From Novosphingobium sp049354825 (GTDB lineage: Bacteria; Pseudomonadota; Alphaproteobacteria; Sphingomonadales; Sphingomonadaceae), in the NCBI RefSeq assembly GCF_049354825.1, contig NZ_CP186480.1, forward strand, positions 1,674,001 through 1,738,000: a stretch of 64,000 nt of DNA. Direction: 5' to 3'. A model generated the notes under the pieces. That model ran no database searches, was not told where the DNA came from, and worked only from the letters and a program-made list of their open reading frames with translations. Both the position numbers and the translations under genes were made by a program. Positions 51,476-59,426 of this stretch are shown one piece after another (the stretch's first letter is position 1; every line of letters starts with the position of its first letter).

Positions 51476-52620
51476 CCTTCGACACCGACAGGCTGGTGTT
51501 CACGCCCGGCGACGTCGATCTGACGCGTTCTCCGCTCGCCGGGCAACTGGGCGCCGAAACGTTCGTGCTGGGCGCATTCAACCCTGGAATGACCCGGTTG
51601 GCGGACGGCAACCTGCTGCTGATGGTGCGCGTTGCCGAAGCGCTCTCTACCCCTGTCTCGGACGGACGCGTCCATGCGATCCGCTTCGATGGCGAGGGTG
51701 CCGGCGGCCGCTTCACTTGCGACGGCTGGTCACTAGCCGATGTCGACATGACCGATCCGCGCAAGTTCAGCATCAAGGGCCAGACCTGGCCGGTCATGGC
51801 ACTGACCAGCCTGTCATGGCTGCTCCCTGTCGAGGTCACGCCCGATGGGCTGGAGGTCGTCGCCGTCCATTACGAGAAGGCAATTGCGTCTGCCGGGCCG
51901 TGGAACTGCTACGGGGTGGAGGACGCGCGCATCAGCCGCATTGGCGATCGCTACCTGATGACCACGTGCGCGGTCAGTCCAGAGCGGCACTCGACCACGC
52001 TCTACAGTTCGGACAACGCCCTCGACTGGACGTTCGAGGGTATCGTCCTCGATCACCAGAACAAGGATATGCTCATCTTCGAGGGACTGGTCGGCGGCCA
52101 GTACTGGGCTCAGACCCGCCCGCTCGGCAACTTGTGGTTCGCCTATCCGCCTGGGAGCGCTTGGCGCGCCGGGCCGGCGATCAACCTGGCGACAAGCCCC
52201 GACGGTCGTCACTGGAAGCCGCACCTGGAGCCCGGCATTCGCCCCCACGCCGCGACCGAGGCGACCGCGCGGATGGGCGGCGGCACGCCTCCGCTGCTGA
52301 CCGAGATCGCCGGCAAGCGGGGCTGGCTGACGCTGTGGCACGGCGTCGAACCCAGCGAGAGTGTCGTCGGCGTCTACCGCACTTACTGGTCGCTGCTCGA
52401 CGAGCATGAACCGTGGCGCTGCATCGCCACCAGCCACCAGCCGCTGATTGAGGCCGACGCGGCGCTGATCGCGCCGCTCAGGGACAAGCTCTATCTAGAC
52501 AACGTCGTGTTCACGACCGGAATCGCCGAAGCCGGTGATCACTTCGTGGTCGCCTCCGGCGCGGAGGACCTGGCCTGCCGGATCACGCACGTCCCCAAAA
52601 ACGCCTTCGTTCCGGACTAG
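51472..52620 (+). CDS. GH130-like glycosidase/phosphorylase
   Basis: A 382-residue protein of five-bladed propeller type. Segments typical of GH130 (mannoside phosphorylases and beta-mannosidases) are visible: GAFNPGMTRLADGNLLLMVRV, the NCYGVEDARISRI motif and the STTLYSSDNALDW repeat. GH130 members cleave or phosphorolyse beta-mannosides. Whether this one needs phosphate cannot be told. It ends with a 4-base overlap of the convergent RSH gene. Confidence 0.78.
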   Translation: MTFDTDRLVFTPGDVDLTRSPLAGQLGAETFVLGAFNPGMTRLADGNLLLMVRVAEALSTPVSDGRVHAIRFDGEGAGGRFTCDGWSLADVDMTDPRKFSIKGQTWPVMALTSLSWLLPVEVTPDGLEVVAVHYEKAIASAGPWNCYGVEDARISRIGDRYLMTTCAVSPERHSTTLYSSDNALDWTFEGIVLDHQNKDMLIFEGLVGGQYWAQTRPLGNLWFAYPPGSAWRAGPAINLATSPDGRHWKPHLEPGIRPHAATEATARMGGGTPPLLTEIAGKRGWLTLWHGVEPSESVVGVYRTYWSLLDEHEPWRCIATSHQPLIEADAALIAPLRDKLYLDNVVFTTGIAEAGDHFVVASGAEDLACRITHVPKNAFVPD

Positions 52621-54707
52621 ATCCGTTCCGCTTGTGCCACCCCGTCGCTGGCGCGCAGCGCGCTGACGATCCGGGTGAGGTGCGCCAGGTCGTTGACCTC
52701 CAGATCGACCTCGTACGTGCCGAACACGTCATCGCGGCCGATCATTTCCAGATGGACGATGTTGGCGTGGCTGCCGGCAAATATGCCGGTCGCCTCCGCC
52801 AGCGTTCCCGGGCGGTTGTACAGCACCACGCGCAGCCGTCCGATCGCGCCGGTGGTGCGTTCGCCCCAGGACAGGTCGAGCCAGTCGGCGTCGACACCGC
52901 TGGCCAGGTCCAGGCAATCGATGGCGTGAACTTCGACTCCCTGCCCCTTGTGCCGCACGCCGACGATGCGGTCGCCCGGGACCGGGTGGCAGCAGGTGCC
53001 GAGCTGGAAGGCGACGCCCGCGGTCAGACCCTTGATCGAGATGGCCCGATCCTGCTTGGGCCATTGCTCGGGCTCGGTCAGGCCGACCGCGCTACCGGGA
53101 ACCAGCGCTTCCATCACCTGGCGGTCGTCGAGGCGGGCCCCGCCGATCGCCAGCATCAGCGCTTCCTCGTCATCGAGTTCGAGCCGCCTGACCGCGTCCT
53201 TGATCGCCTTCTTGCCGATCTTCTGAGGCAGGCGCCCTGCGATCTCGTCGAACAGTTTGCGGCCGATCGCGGCTACTTCCTCGCGTTCCTTGGCCCGGAC
53301 CGCGCGGCGGATCGCAGCGCGCGCCTTGCCGGTCACCACGAAGCCCAGCCAGGCGAGCTGAGGACTGGCCGAGCGGTTCTTGATGATCTCGACGACGTCG
53401 CCGTTGGTCAGCGGCGTGCGTAGCGGAACGTGCCGACCGTTGATCTTGGCACCGACCGCGAAATTGCCGAGGTTGGAGTGCACGGCGTAGGCGAAATCGA
53501 CCGGAGTGGCGCCCTTGGGCAACTGGTGCAGCGCGCCCTTCGGGGTGAATGCGAAAATGCGATCCTGGTAGATGGCCAGGCGCGTGTGCTCGAGCAGTTC
53601 TTCGGCATCGTGGCTCGCGTCGACGATCTCGATCAGGTCGCGCAGCCAGCCCACTTCGCCGTCGGGACGTTCGCCGCTCTTGTAGCCCCAATGCGCGGCC
53701 AGCCCGAATTCGTTGGTGCGGTGCATCTCGCGGGTGCGGATCTGCACTTCGACCCGCATCGAATTCTCGTAGATCAGCGCGGTGTGCAGCGACTTGTAGC
53801 CGTTCGCCTTGGGGGTCGAGACGTAGTCCTTGAAGCGGCCCGGGATCATCTGCCAGGTCGTGTGCAGGATACCGAGCGCGCGGTAGCAGCCCTCCTCGCT
53901 GTCGGTCAGGACGCGGAACGCCATGATGTCGGTGATCTGTTCGAAGCTCACGTGGCGCTCGGCCATCTTCTTCCAGATCGAGTACGGGTGCTTTTCGCGG
54001 CCGGAAACTTCGACGTCGAGCCCGGCCTCGGACAGCGCCTGCTTGAAGGTCAGCGCTATCGCGTCGACCTGCCCGCCGTCGGTGTCACGGATTTGCGCCA
54101 ATCGGCCGGTGATGGTGGCGTAAGCGGTCGGCTCCAGTTGTTCGAAGGCGAGCAGCTGCATCTCGCGCATGTACTCGTACATTCCTACCCGCTCGGCCAG
54201 CGGGGCGTAGATATCCATTGTCTCCTTGGCGATGCGGCGGCGCTTTTCCTCGCTCTTGATGAAGTGCAGCGTGCGCATGTTGTGCAGCCGGTCTGCCAGC
54301 TTGACCAGGAGAACGCGCAAATCCTCGCTCATGGCCAAAAGAAACTTGCGCAGGTTTTCCGCCGCGCGCTCGTTCTCTGTCATCGCCTCGATCTTGGAGA
54401 GCTTGGTGACCCCGTCGACCAGCCGCGCCACTTCGGGCCCGAACAGGCGGTCGATCTCCTCGATCGTCACCAGCGTATCTTCGACCGTGTCGTGCAGCAG
54501 CGCGGTCACGATCGTCGGCTGGTCGAGCTTGAGCTCGGTCATCAGCCCGGCGACCTCGACCGGGTGCGAGAAATAGGGATCGCCGCTCGCGCGCTTCTGG
54601 GTGCCGTGTTTCTGGACCGTATAGACGTAGGCGCGGTTCAGCACCGCCTCGTCGGCGTTCGGATCGTAGGCTTTCACCCGCTCGACGAGTTCGTACTGAC
54701 GCAGCAT
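52617..54707 (-). CDS. rsh: RelA/SpoT-family (p)ppGpp synthetase/hydrolase
   Basis: A 696-residue bifunctional stringent-response enzyme. The hydrolase HD domain has His72-Asp73 (LLHDTVEDT), then the synthetase domain (GREKHPYSIWKKM, HTALIYENSMRVEVQIRT), a TGS domain (FAFTPKGALHQLPKGATPVDF) and a C-terminal ACT domain (VVLYNRPGTLAEATGIFAG). Full length and conserved hydrolase residues suggest it both makes and destroys ppGpp, as the single long RSH of alphaproteobacteria does. Confidence 0.95.
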   Translation of the reverse strand: MLRQYELVERVKAYDPNADEAVLNRAYVYTVQKHGTQKRASGDPYFSHPVEVAGLMTELKLDQPTIVTALLHDTVEDTLVTIEEIDRLFGPEVARLVDGVTKLSKIEAMTENERAAENLRKFLLAMSEDLRVLLVKLADRLHNMRTLHFIKSEEKRRRIAKETMDIYAPLAERVGMYEYMREMQLLAFEQLEPTAYATITGRLAQIRDTDGGQVDAIALTFKQALSEAGLDVEVSGREKHPYSIWKKMAERHVSFEQITDIMAFRVLTDSEEGCYRALGILHTTWQMIPGRFKDYVSTPKANGYKSLHTALIYENSMRVEVQIRTREMHRTNEFGLAAHWGYKSGERPDGEVGWLRDLIEIVDASHDAEELLEHTRLAIYQDRIFAFTPKGALHQLPKGATPVDFAYAVHSNLGNFAVGAKINGRHVPLRTPLTNGDVVEIIKNRSASPQLAWLGFVVTGKARAAIRRAVRAKEREEVAAIGRKLFDEIAGRLPQKIGKKAIKDAVRRLELDDEEALMLAIGGARLDDRQVMEALVPGSAVGLTEPEQWPKQDRAISIKGLTAGVAFQLGTCCHPVPGDRIVGVRHKGQGVEVHAIDCLDLASGVDADWLDLSWGERTTGAIGRLRVVLYNRPGTLAEATGIFAGSHANIVHLEMIGRDDVFGTYEVDLEVNDLAHLTRIVSALRASDGVAQAERI

Positions 54708-54758
54708 GCGGCCGTTATGTGGAGGCGCGGTGCCCCGCGATGCAAGGTTTTTCGCGGC

Positions 54759-55628
54759 TCAGGTCCAGATCGCCTCGGGCGGGAGGCTCATCAGGATCGC
54801 ATCGATGTTGCCGCCCGTTTTCAGTCCGAACAGCGTGCCGCGATCGTAAACCAGGTTGAACTCCGCATAGCGGCCGCGCCATTCGAGTTGGCGGCACTTG
54901 TCTGCCGGCGACCAGGCGGCGTTCATGCGCCGGCGGACGAGCCGCGGAAATACGCTGAGGAACGCCTCTCCGACCGCCTGGGTGAAGGCGAAATTGGCTT
55001 CCCATGCGGCAGCGTCCGCGCACTCCAGGTGATCGTAGAAGATCCCGCCGACGCCGCGGTGGACCTTGCGGTGGGGGATGTAGAAATACTCGTCCGCCCA
55101 GGCCTTGAACCGGTCATAGTAAGCAGCGCCGTTGGCATCGCAGGCGGCCCTGAAGGCGGCGTGAAACTCGGCCGTATCCTCGTCGTACGGAAGCGGCGGA
55201 TTGAGGTCGGCGCCGCCGCCGAACCAGGCCTTGCCGGTGGTCAGAAAGCGCGTGTTCAAGTGAACGGCGGGAACATGCGGATTGGCCATGTGCGCCACCA
55301 AGCTGATGCCGGTGGCGGTAAAGCCGGGATTGTCCGCGCCGGCCCCGTGGATCGAGCCGGCAAAATCGGGCGCGAAATTGCCGCGCACGGTCGACACGTT
55401 GACGCCGACCTTCTCGAACACGCGGCCTTTCATGACCCCGCGCACGCCGCCGCCGGGATCGCCGTTGCCGTCTTCCTCGCGGTTCCAGGGCGCGTAATCG
55501 AAGCGGGCGTCGGAGCCGGCCTCCGCCTCGATCGCTTCGAATTCGGCGCAAATGCGGGTGCGAAGATCCTCGAACCAGGTGCGGGCGCGGTCGGTGTACG
55601 GTGCCCAATCTGTCAGTGCGTCGGTCAT
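54759..55628 (-). CDS. hemF: Oxygen-dependent coproporphyrinogen III oxidase
   Basis: A 289-residue HemF that oxidatively decarboxylates coproporphyrinogen III in heme synthesis. Seen: GRVFEKVGVNVSTVRG, HMANPHVPAVHLNTRF, WFGGGADLNPPLPY and the HRKVHRGVGGIFYDHL motif. The ATG at 55628 is chosen by homology. It is next to pdeM on the opposite strand. With hemH it shows an aerobic heme route. Confidence 0.95.
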   Translation of the reverse strand: MTDALTDWAPYTDRARTWFEDLRTRICAEFEAIEAEAGSDARFDYAPWNREEDGNGDPGGGVRGVMKGRVFEKVGVNVSTVRGNFAPDFAGSIHGAGADNPGFTATGISLVAHMANPHVPAVHLNTRFLTTGKAWFGGGADLNPPLPYDEDTAEFHAAFRAACDANGAAYYDRFKAWADEYFYIPHRKVHRGVGGIFYDHLECADAAAWEANFAFTQAVGEAFLSVFPRLVRRRMNAAWSPADKCRQLEWRGRYAEFNLVYDRGTLFGLKTGGNIDAILMSLPPEAIWT

Positions 55629-55672
55629 GGGCGGCCCTTGCCAAGCGAAACGGGCTGCGGCAAGGGCGGGCC

Positions 55673-56353
55673 ATGGTTCCCTTTTCGTTCGCAGGTGAGG
55701 AATTTGCCCTGGTGGGCGGCCGGGCGCTGTACTGGCCGCGGGAACGGGCACTGCTGGTGGCCGACCTTCACCTTGAAAAGGCAAGCTTCTTCGCCCGCTT
55801 CGGCCAGATGTTGCCGCCTTACGACAGCCGCGAGACGCTGGAGAGAGTGGCCCTGGCGATCGGCCAGACGGGCGCGCGCCGAGTGTTCTGCCTGGGCGAC
55901 AACTTCCACGACACCGGCGGCGCGGCGCGACTGGAACCGCACGCGGCGGGCATGCTCGACGCGCTGGTGCGGGCCACCGACTGGGTGTGGATCACCGGCA
56001 ATCACGACCAGGGCGTCGTGCCTGGCGGAGCGGCGCTGGCCGAGCTGGCGGTAAGTGGATTGCTGCTGCGCCACGAGGCCAGGGCGGGCGAAATTCGCCC
56101 GGAACTCTCGGGCCATTTCCATCCGCGCCTTCAGGTCACCCTGCGCGGCCGGCGGATCGTGCGGCCCTGCGCGGTGATGTCGAAAAGCCGGATGATCCTG
56201 CCCGCGTTCGGCGCGCTGACCGGCGGCATGAACGCCGCCGACCCGGCGATCCTGAAGGCACTGCAGCCGGCGGCCGACGTTGACGCGGTGGTGGCGGCAG
56301 GCGGGCGGCTGGCGCGCTTCCCCTTGTGGCGCGGCGACGCGATCGCCATCTAG
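55673..56353 (+). CDS. pdeM: PdeM-like metallophosphoesterase (ligase-associated repair)
   Basis: A 226-residue calcineurin-like phosphoesterase with metal motifs ADLHLEKASFF, LGDNFHD, ITGNHDQ and SGHFHPR. In other bacteria such proteins are part of the ligase-associated DNA repair set with a DNA helicase and ligase; those partners are not adjacent here. The ATG at 55673 overlaps the divergent hemF region, where the two starts are 44 bases apart. Confidence 0.88.
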   Translation: MVPFSFAGEEFALVGGRALYWPRERALLVADLHLEKASFFARFGQMLPPYDSRETLERVALAIGQTGARRVFCLGDNFHDTGGAARLEPHAAGMLDALVRATDWVWITGNHDQGVVPGGAALAELAVSGLLLRHEARAGEIRPELSGHFHPRLQVTLRGRRIVRPCAVMSKSRMILPAFGALTGGMNAADPAILKALQPAADVDAVVAAGGRLARFPLWRGDAIAI

Positions 56354-56432
56354 GCTTGGATCCCGGGCGCGGGCGGATGCCCGTTCGCGCTGCCGCCGGG
56401 CAGGGCCCGATTCCGATTCATCGCACTTCCCG

Positions 56433-56466
56433 CTTCGCGCGTTCTCGTCTAAGGAACCGCGCGAAG
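56433..56466 (+). promoter_or_regulatory. Leader hairpin before infC
   Basis: CTTCGCGCG-TTC (56433-56444) pairs with GAA-C-CGCGCGAAG (56454-56466) around a 9-base loop: 12 pairs with one bulged C. It ends 20 bases before the ATT start of infC and has no T-run, so control of translation or mRNA stability is more likely than termination. Confidence 0.6.
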
Positions 56467-56486
56467 AACAACCTTCAGGAGAACAG

Positions 56487-57032
56487 ATTATCCCTCCCCC
56501 ACAGCGGCGCATGATGACGCCACCGGTCAAGAGCGGACCGCGCTACAACGGCATGATCCAGTCGGACAAGGTCCGCGTGATCGACGAAAACGGCGAAAAC
56601 ATCGGCGTCATGTACACGCGCGAGGCGATCGAGCAGGCAGCCGAGGTCGGCCTCGACCTGGTCGAGGTCTCGCCCAACGCGGACCCGCCGGTTTGCAAGT
56701 TCCTCGACGTCGGCAAGTTCCGCTACGAGGCGCAGAAGAAGGCGAACATCGCCCGCAAGACGCAGAAGACGCAGGAGATCAAAGAGATCAAGATGCGTCC
56801 GAACATCGATGACCACGACTATGACGTGAAGATGCGCAACGTGGTCAAGTTCATCGGCGAAGGCGACAAGGTCAAGATGACGCTACGCTTCCGCGGCCGC
56901 GAACTGTCGCACCAGCAGCTGGGCATGAACCTGCTCAAGCGGGTTCAGGACGACGTTGCCGAGATCGCCAAGGTCGAGGCCTGGCCCCGCATGGAAGGGC
57001 GCCAGATGCTGATGGTGCTTTCGCCCAAGTAA
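56487..57032 (+). CDS. infC: Translation initiation factor IF-3, apparent AUU start
   Basis: A 181-residue IF-3 if translation begins at ATT (56487-56489). An in-frame ATG at 56511 is 8 codons later. The ATT is preceded by GGAGAACAG at ideal spacing, and the resulting length equals that of E. coli IF-3, which also starts with AUU to allow self-control of its synthesis. Domains: N-terminal (VIDENGENIGVMYTREAIEQ, then DLVEVSPNADPPVCKFLDVGK), linker of Lys-rich helix, C-terminal domain (IKMRPNIDDHDYDVKMRNVVKF, FRGRELSHQQLG). rpmI and rplT do not follow in this window. Confidence 0.9.
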   Translation: MIPPPQRRMMTPPVKSGPRYNGMIQSDKVRVIDENGENIGVMYTREAIEQAAEVGLDLVEVSPNADPPVCKFLDVGKFRYEAQKKANIARKTQKTQEIKEIKMRPNIDDHDYDVKMRNVVKFIGEGDKVKMTLRFRGRELSHQQLGMNLLKRVQDDVAEIAKVEAWPRMEGRQMLMVLSPK

Positions 57033-57039
57033 ACAAGGC

Positions 57040-57072
57040 GGCGCGGGCGAATCGTTTCGCCTGCGCCCTTTT
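57040..57072 (+). terminator. Intrinsic terminator after infC
   Basis: GGCGC-G-GGCGA pairs with TCGCC-T-GCGCC around a 6-base loop, followed by C and TTTT. It starts 7 bases after the infC stop. Confidence 0.82.
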
Positions 57073-57167
57073 GCAGTCCCCCCGATTGTCATTGCGGTCG
57101 CGCCGGTTATGGTCGCGCTGCTATCCGCCGGCGCGTGCCGGCGGGACGAAAGGGGGGCCGCACCACA

Positions 57168-59114
57168 ATGAAGCCGACACGCGTATTGCTTGCCTGCACC
57201 GCGCTCGTGCTGACCGCCGCGACGGCCTTGTCAGCGGCCGCCCAGTCGGCATCGGTCCAAACCGTCCCGGGCCCGGTGATCAAGGGCGGCGATATCCCTG
57301 CCAAGTACACGCCGCCGACCGACGCCAACGACTACATCGTGCGCGAAGTCATGGTGCCGATGCGCGACGGGGTGAAGCTGCACACCGTCATCGTCATTCC
57401 CAAGGGCGCGACCGACGCGCCGATCGTGCTGACCCGCACCCCCTACAACGCCAGCAAGCGCGCCGAGCGCAGCGACGGCCCGATGATGCTGTCGCGGCTG
57501 CCACTGGCGGACGAGGGATACGTCAGAGCCGGCTGGATTCGCGTCTATCAGGACATCCGGGGCAAGTATAAGTCCGAAGGCGACTACGTGATCACGCGCC
57601 CCCCGATCGGGCCGCTCAACGCCACCAAGGTCGATCACACCACCGACGCCTACGATACGATCGACTGGCTGGTGAATAAGGCGAACCTGCCGCAGTCGAA
57701 CGGCCGCGTCGGTATGATCGGGTCTTCGTACGAAGGCTTCACCGTGGTGATGGCGCTGCTGCATCCGCACCCGGCGCTGAAGGTGGCCGTGCCCGAGAGC
57801 CCGATGGTCGATGGCTGGATGGGTGACGACTGGTTCCACTACGGCGCCTTTCGGCTGGCCAATATCGGCTGGATCGGCGCGCAGACCGGCTACAAGGGCG
57901 CCGGCGACGGGCCGGCCACCGGCGTCTATGACAATTACGCCGAGTTCCTGCGCTATGGCGGCGCCAACGAATGGGCGCAGCGTTCGGGCTTTGCCCAGCT
58001 GCCGGCGTGGAACAAGATGCTGGCGCACACTGCCTATGATACGTTCTGGCAGGACCAGGCGCTCGACAAGCTGATCGTCAAGAACCCTTCGAACGTTCCG
58101 ACCCTGTGGGAACAGGGGCTGTGGGACCAGGAGGACATGTACGGCGCAATCCATTCGTGGGAAGCGCTCAAGGCTGCCGGCAAGACCGGCAACAACTTCC
58201 TGGTGATGGGCCCGTGGCGCCACAGCCAGGTAAACCGCGAAGGGCGCAGCCTGGGGCCGTTCAACTGGAACGGCGATACGGCGGCGCAATTCCGCGACGA
58301 CATGGTGATGCCGCTGATGCGGCAATACTTGGCTGACGGACCCGCCGCGAATCTGCCGGCCGCGGCGATCTACAATACCGGTGAGAATCACTGGGATACC
58401 TTCGCCGACTGGCCGCTGGCCTGCGCCGGCACGTGCGCGCGTCCGCTGACGCCGATCTACCTTGGCGCCGAGGGCGGGCTGTCGTTCGCCAAGGGCGCTG
58501 CCGGGGGCGACAGCTATGTGGCCGATCCCGCCAAGCCGGTTCCGCATCTGCCGCGCCCGGTCAACTTCGACGACGGCCGCTGGGGCGACTGGCTTGTGAG
58601 CGACCAGCGCGGCGTCGATGGCCGGCCCGACGTGATGACCTACACCTCCGCCGTGCTCACCGCTCCGGTGCGCGTGTCCGGACCGCCAGTGGCGGACATA
58701 TTCGCCAAGACAACGGGGACCGACGGCGACTTCGTGGTCAAGGTCATCGACGTGTTCCCGGACGAAGTGGCCAGCGATCCCAAGATGGGCGGTTACGAGC
58801 TGCCGATCAGCCTCGACATCTTCCGCGGCCGCTACCGCGAGAGTTTTTCGAACCCGAGCGCGATTCCCGCCAACACGGTGCAGGAATACAAGTTCCGGCT
58901 GCCCACGGTGAATCACGTGTTCCAGCCCGGACACCGCATCATGGTGCAGGTCCAGTCGAGCCTGTTCCCACTCTATGACCGCAATCCGCAGACGTTCGTT
59001 CCCAACATCTTCCTGGCCAAGAAGAGCGACTACCAGCCGGCCACCGTCACGCTGATGCGCGGCGGCGACACGGCGTCTTCGGTGCTGCTGCCAGTCGTTC
59101 CGCTGAAGCCCTGA
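57168..59114 (+). CDS. CocE/NonD-family hydrolase (alpha-amino acid ester hydrolase-like)
   Basis: A 648-residue exported serine hydrolase. The signal peptide (to about residue 26, ending in Ala-Ala-Ala-Gln) starts at the ATG at 57168. An alpha/beta-hydrolase domain carries the nucleophile motif GSSYEG near Ser187 and the probable His in MGPWRHSQVNREGRS; the C-terminal jelly-roll domain (PVADIFAKTTGTDGDFVVKV) is typical of S15/CocE enzymes. The family cleaves esters or amides such as amino acid esters, glutaryl-cephalosporins or X-Pro peptides. The real substrate is unknown. Confidence 0.88.
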   Translation: MKPTRVLLACTALVLTAATALSAAAQSASVQTVPGPVIKGGDIPAKYTPPTDANDYIVREVMVPMRDGVKLHTVIVIPKGATDAPIVLTRTPYNASKRAERSDGPMMLSRLPLADEGYVRAGWIRVYQDIRGKYKSEGDYVITRPPIGPLNATKVDHTTDAYDTIDWLVNKANLPQSNGRVGMIGSSYEGFTVVMALLHPHPALKVAVPESPMVDGWMGDDWFHYGAFRLANIGWIGAQTGYKGAGDGPATGVYDNYAEFLRYGGANEWAQRSGFAQLPAWNKMLAHTAYDTFWQDQALDKLIVKNPSNVPTLWEQGLWDQEDMYGAIHSWEALKAAGKTGNNFLVMGPWRHSQVNREGRSLGPFNWNGDTAAQFRDDMVMPLMRQYLADGPAANLPAAAIYNTGENHWDTFADWPLACAGTCARPLTPIYLGAEGGLSFAKGAAGGDSYVADPAKPVPHLPRPVNFDDGRWGDWLVSDQRGVDGRPDVMTYTSAVLTAPVRVSGPPVADIFAKTTGTDGDFVVKVIDVFPDEVASDPKMGGYELPISLDIFRGRYRESFSNPSAIPANTVQEYKFRLPTVNHVFQPGHRIMVQVQSSLFPLYDRNPQTFVPNIFLAKKSDYQPATVTLMRGGDTASSVLLPVVPLKP

Positions 59115-59174
59115 GGCGGAACCATGACCGCCTTCGCGCATCTATCCTGACATTCGTCAGCTGGGAGACATGCG

Positions 59175-59255
59175 ATGCGTTCCGGACTTCTGTGGCTGAT
59201 CGGCGTGCCGATCCCTCTGATCCTGCTGCTTGCCTACTGCAGCGGACACCTTTGA
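59175..59255 (+). CDS. 26-residue membrane peptide
   Basis: A small ORF with GGGAGA ending 6 bases before its ATG. The peptide begins Met-Arg-Ser-Gly, then has one hydrophobic segment containing Leu-Trp-Leu-Ile-Gly-Val-Pro-Ile-Pro and leucines, and ends Ser-Gly-His-Leu. The Trp-Leu-Ile-Gly-Val-Pro-Ile-Pro pattern is one I recall from very short predicted membrane proteins of other proteobacteria. An ATG 5 bases upstream is in another frame. It lies alone between the CocE-type gene and the metZ leader. Function unknown. Confidence 0.6.
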   Translation: MRSGLLWLIGVPIPLILLLAYCSGHL

Positions 59256-59306
59256 CTGCTCGCGCCAATCCGGTTTCAGTTGAAATCGGTTTGGCGCGGC
59301 GATAGA

Positions 59307-59405
59307 CGCGGGGCCGACCGGCGAGCCGGCGGAGATGCGTCCTGCGGAGGTTAGGACGCGAGCGCCCCGGCCCCCTCGCCCATCGGCTCCCGCCTCCCTG
59401 GGAGC
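59307..59405 (+). promoter_or_regulatory. Structured leader of metZ, possible riboregulator
   Basis: Several nested pairings are visible: GGGGCC (59310-59315) with GGCCCC (59369-59374), enclosing a short CCGG/CCGG hairpin (59318-59329) and a GCGTCCT/AGGACGC hairpin (59337-59359). A further GCTCCC/GGGAGC hairpin (59386-59405) ends 11 bases before the GAGGT ribosome site. The shape, a junction followed by a hairpin near the start codon, fits a riboswitch-like element. I cannot match it to a named class; the GCTAAA expected of SAM-II is absent. Confidence 0.45.
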
Positions 59406-59426
59406 GTTTGGATACGAGGTTACCCC

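Noticed and set aside
53430..56054. An 874-codon open frame on the plus strand
   Set aside because: It is antisense to the RSH and hemF genes and overlaps pdeM in another frame; no recognisable domain.
59270..59426. SAM-II or SAH riboswitch before metZ
   Set aside because: The conserved GCTAAA-type pseudoknot bases of SAM-II and the SAH core are not seen, so only an unnamed structured leader is reported.
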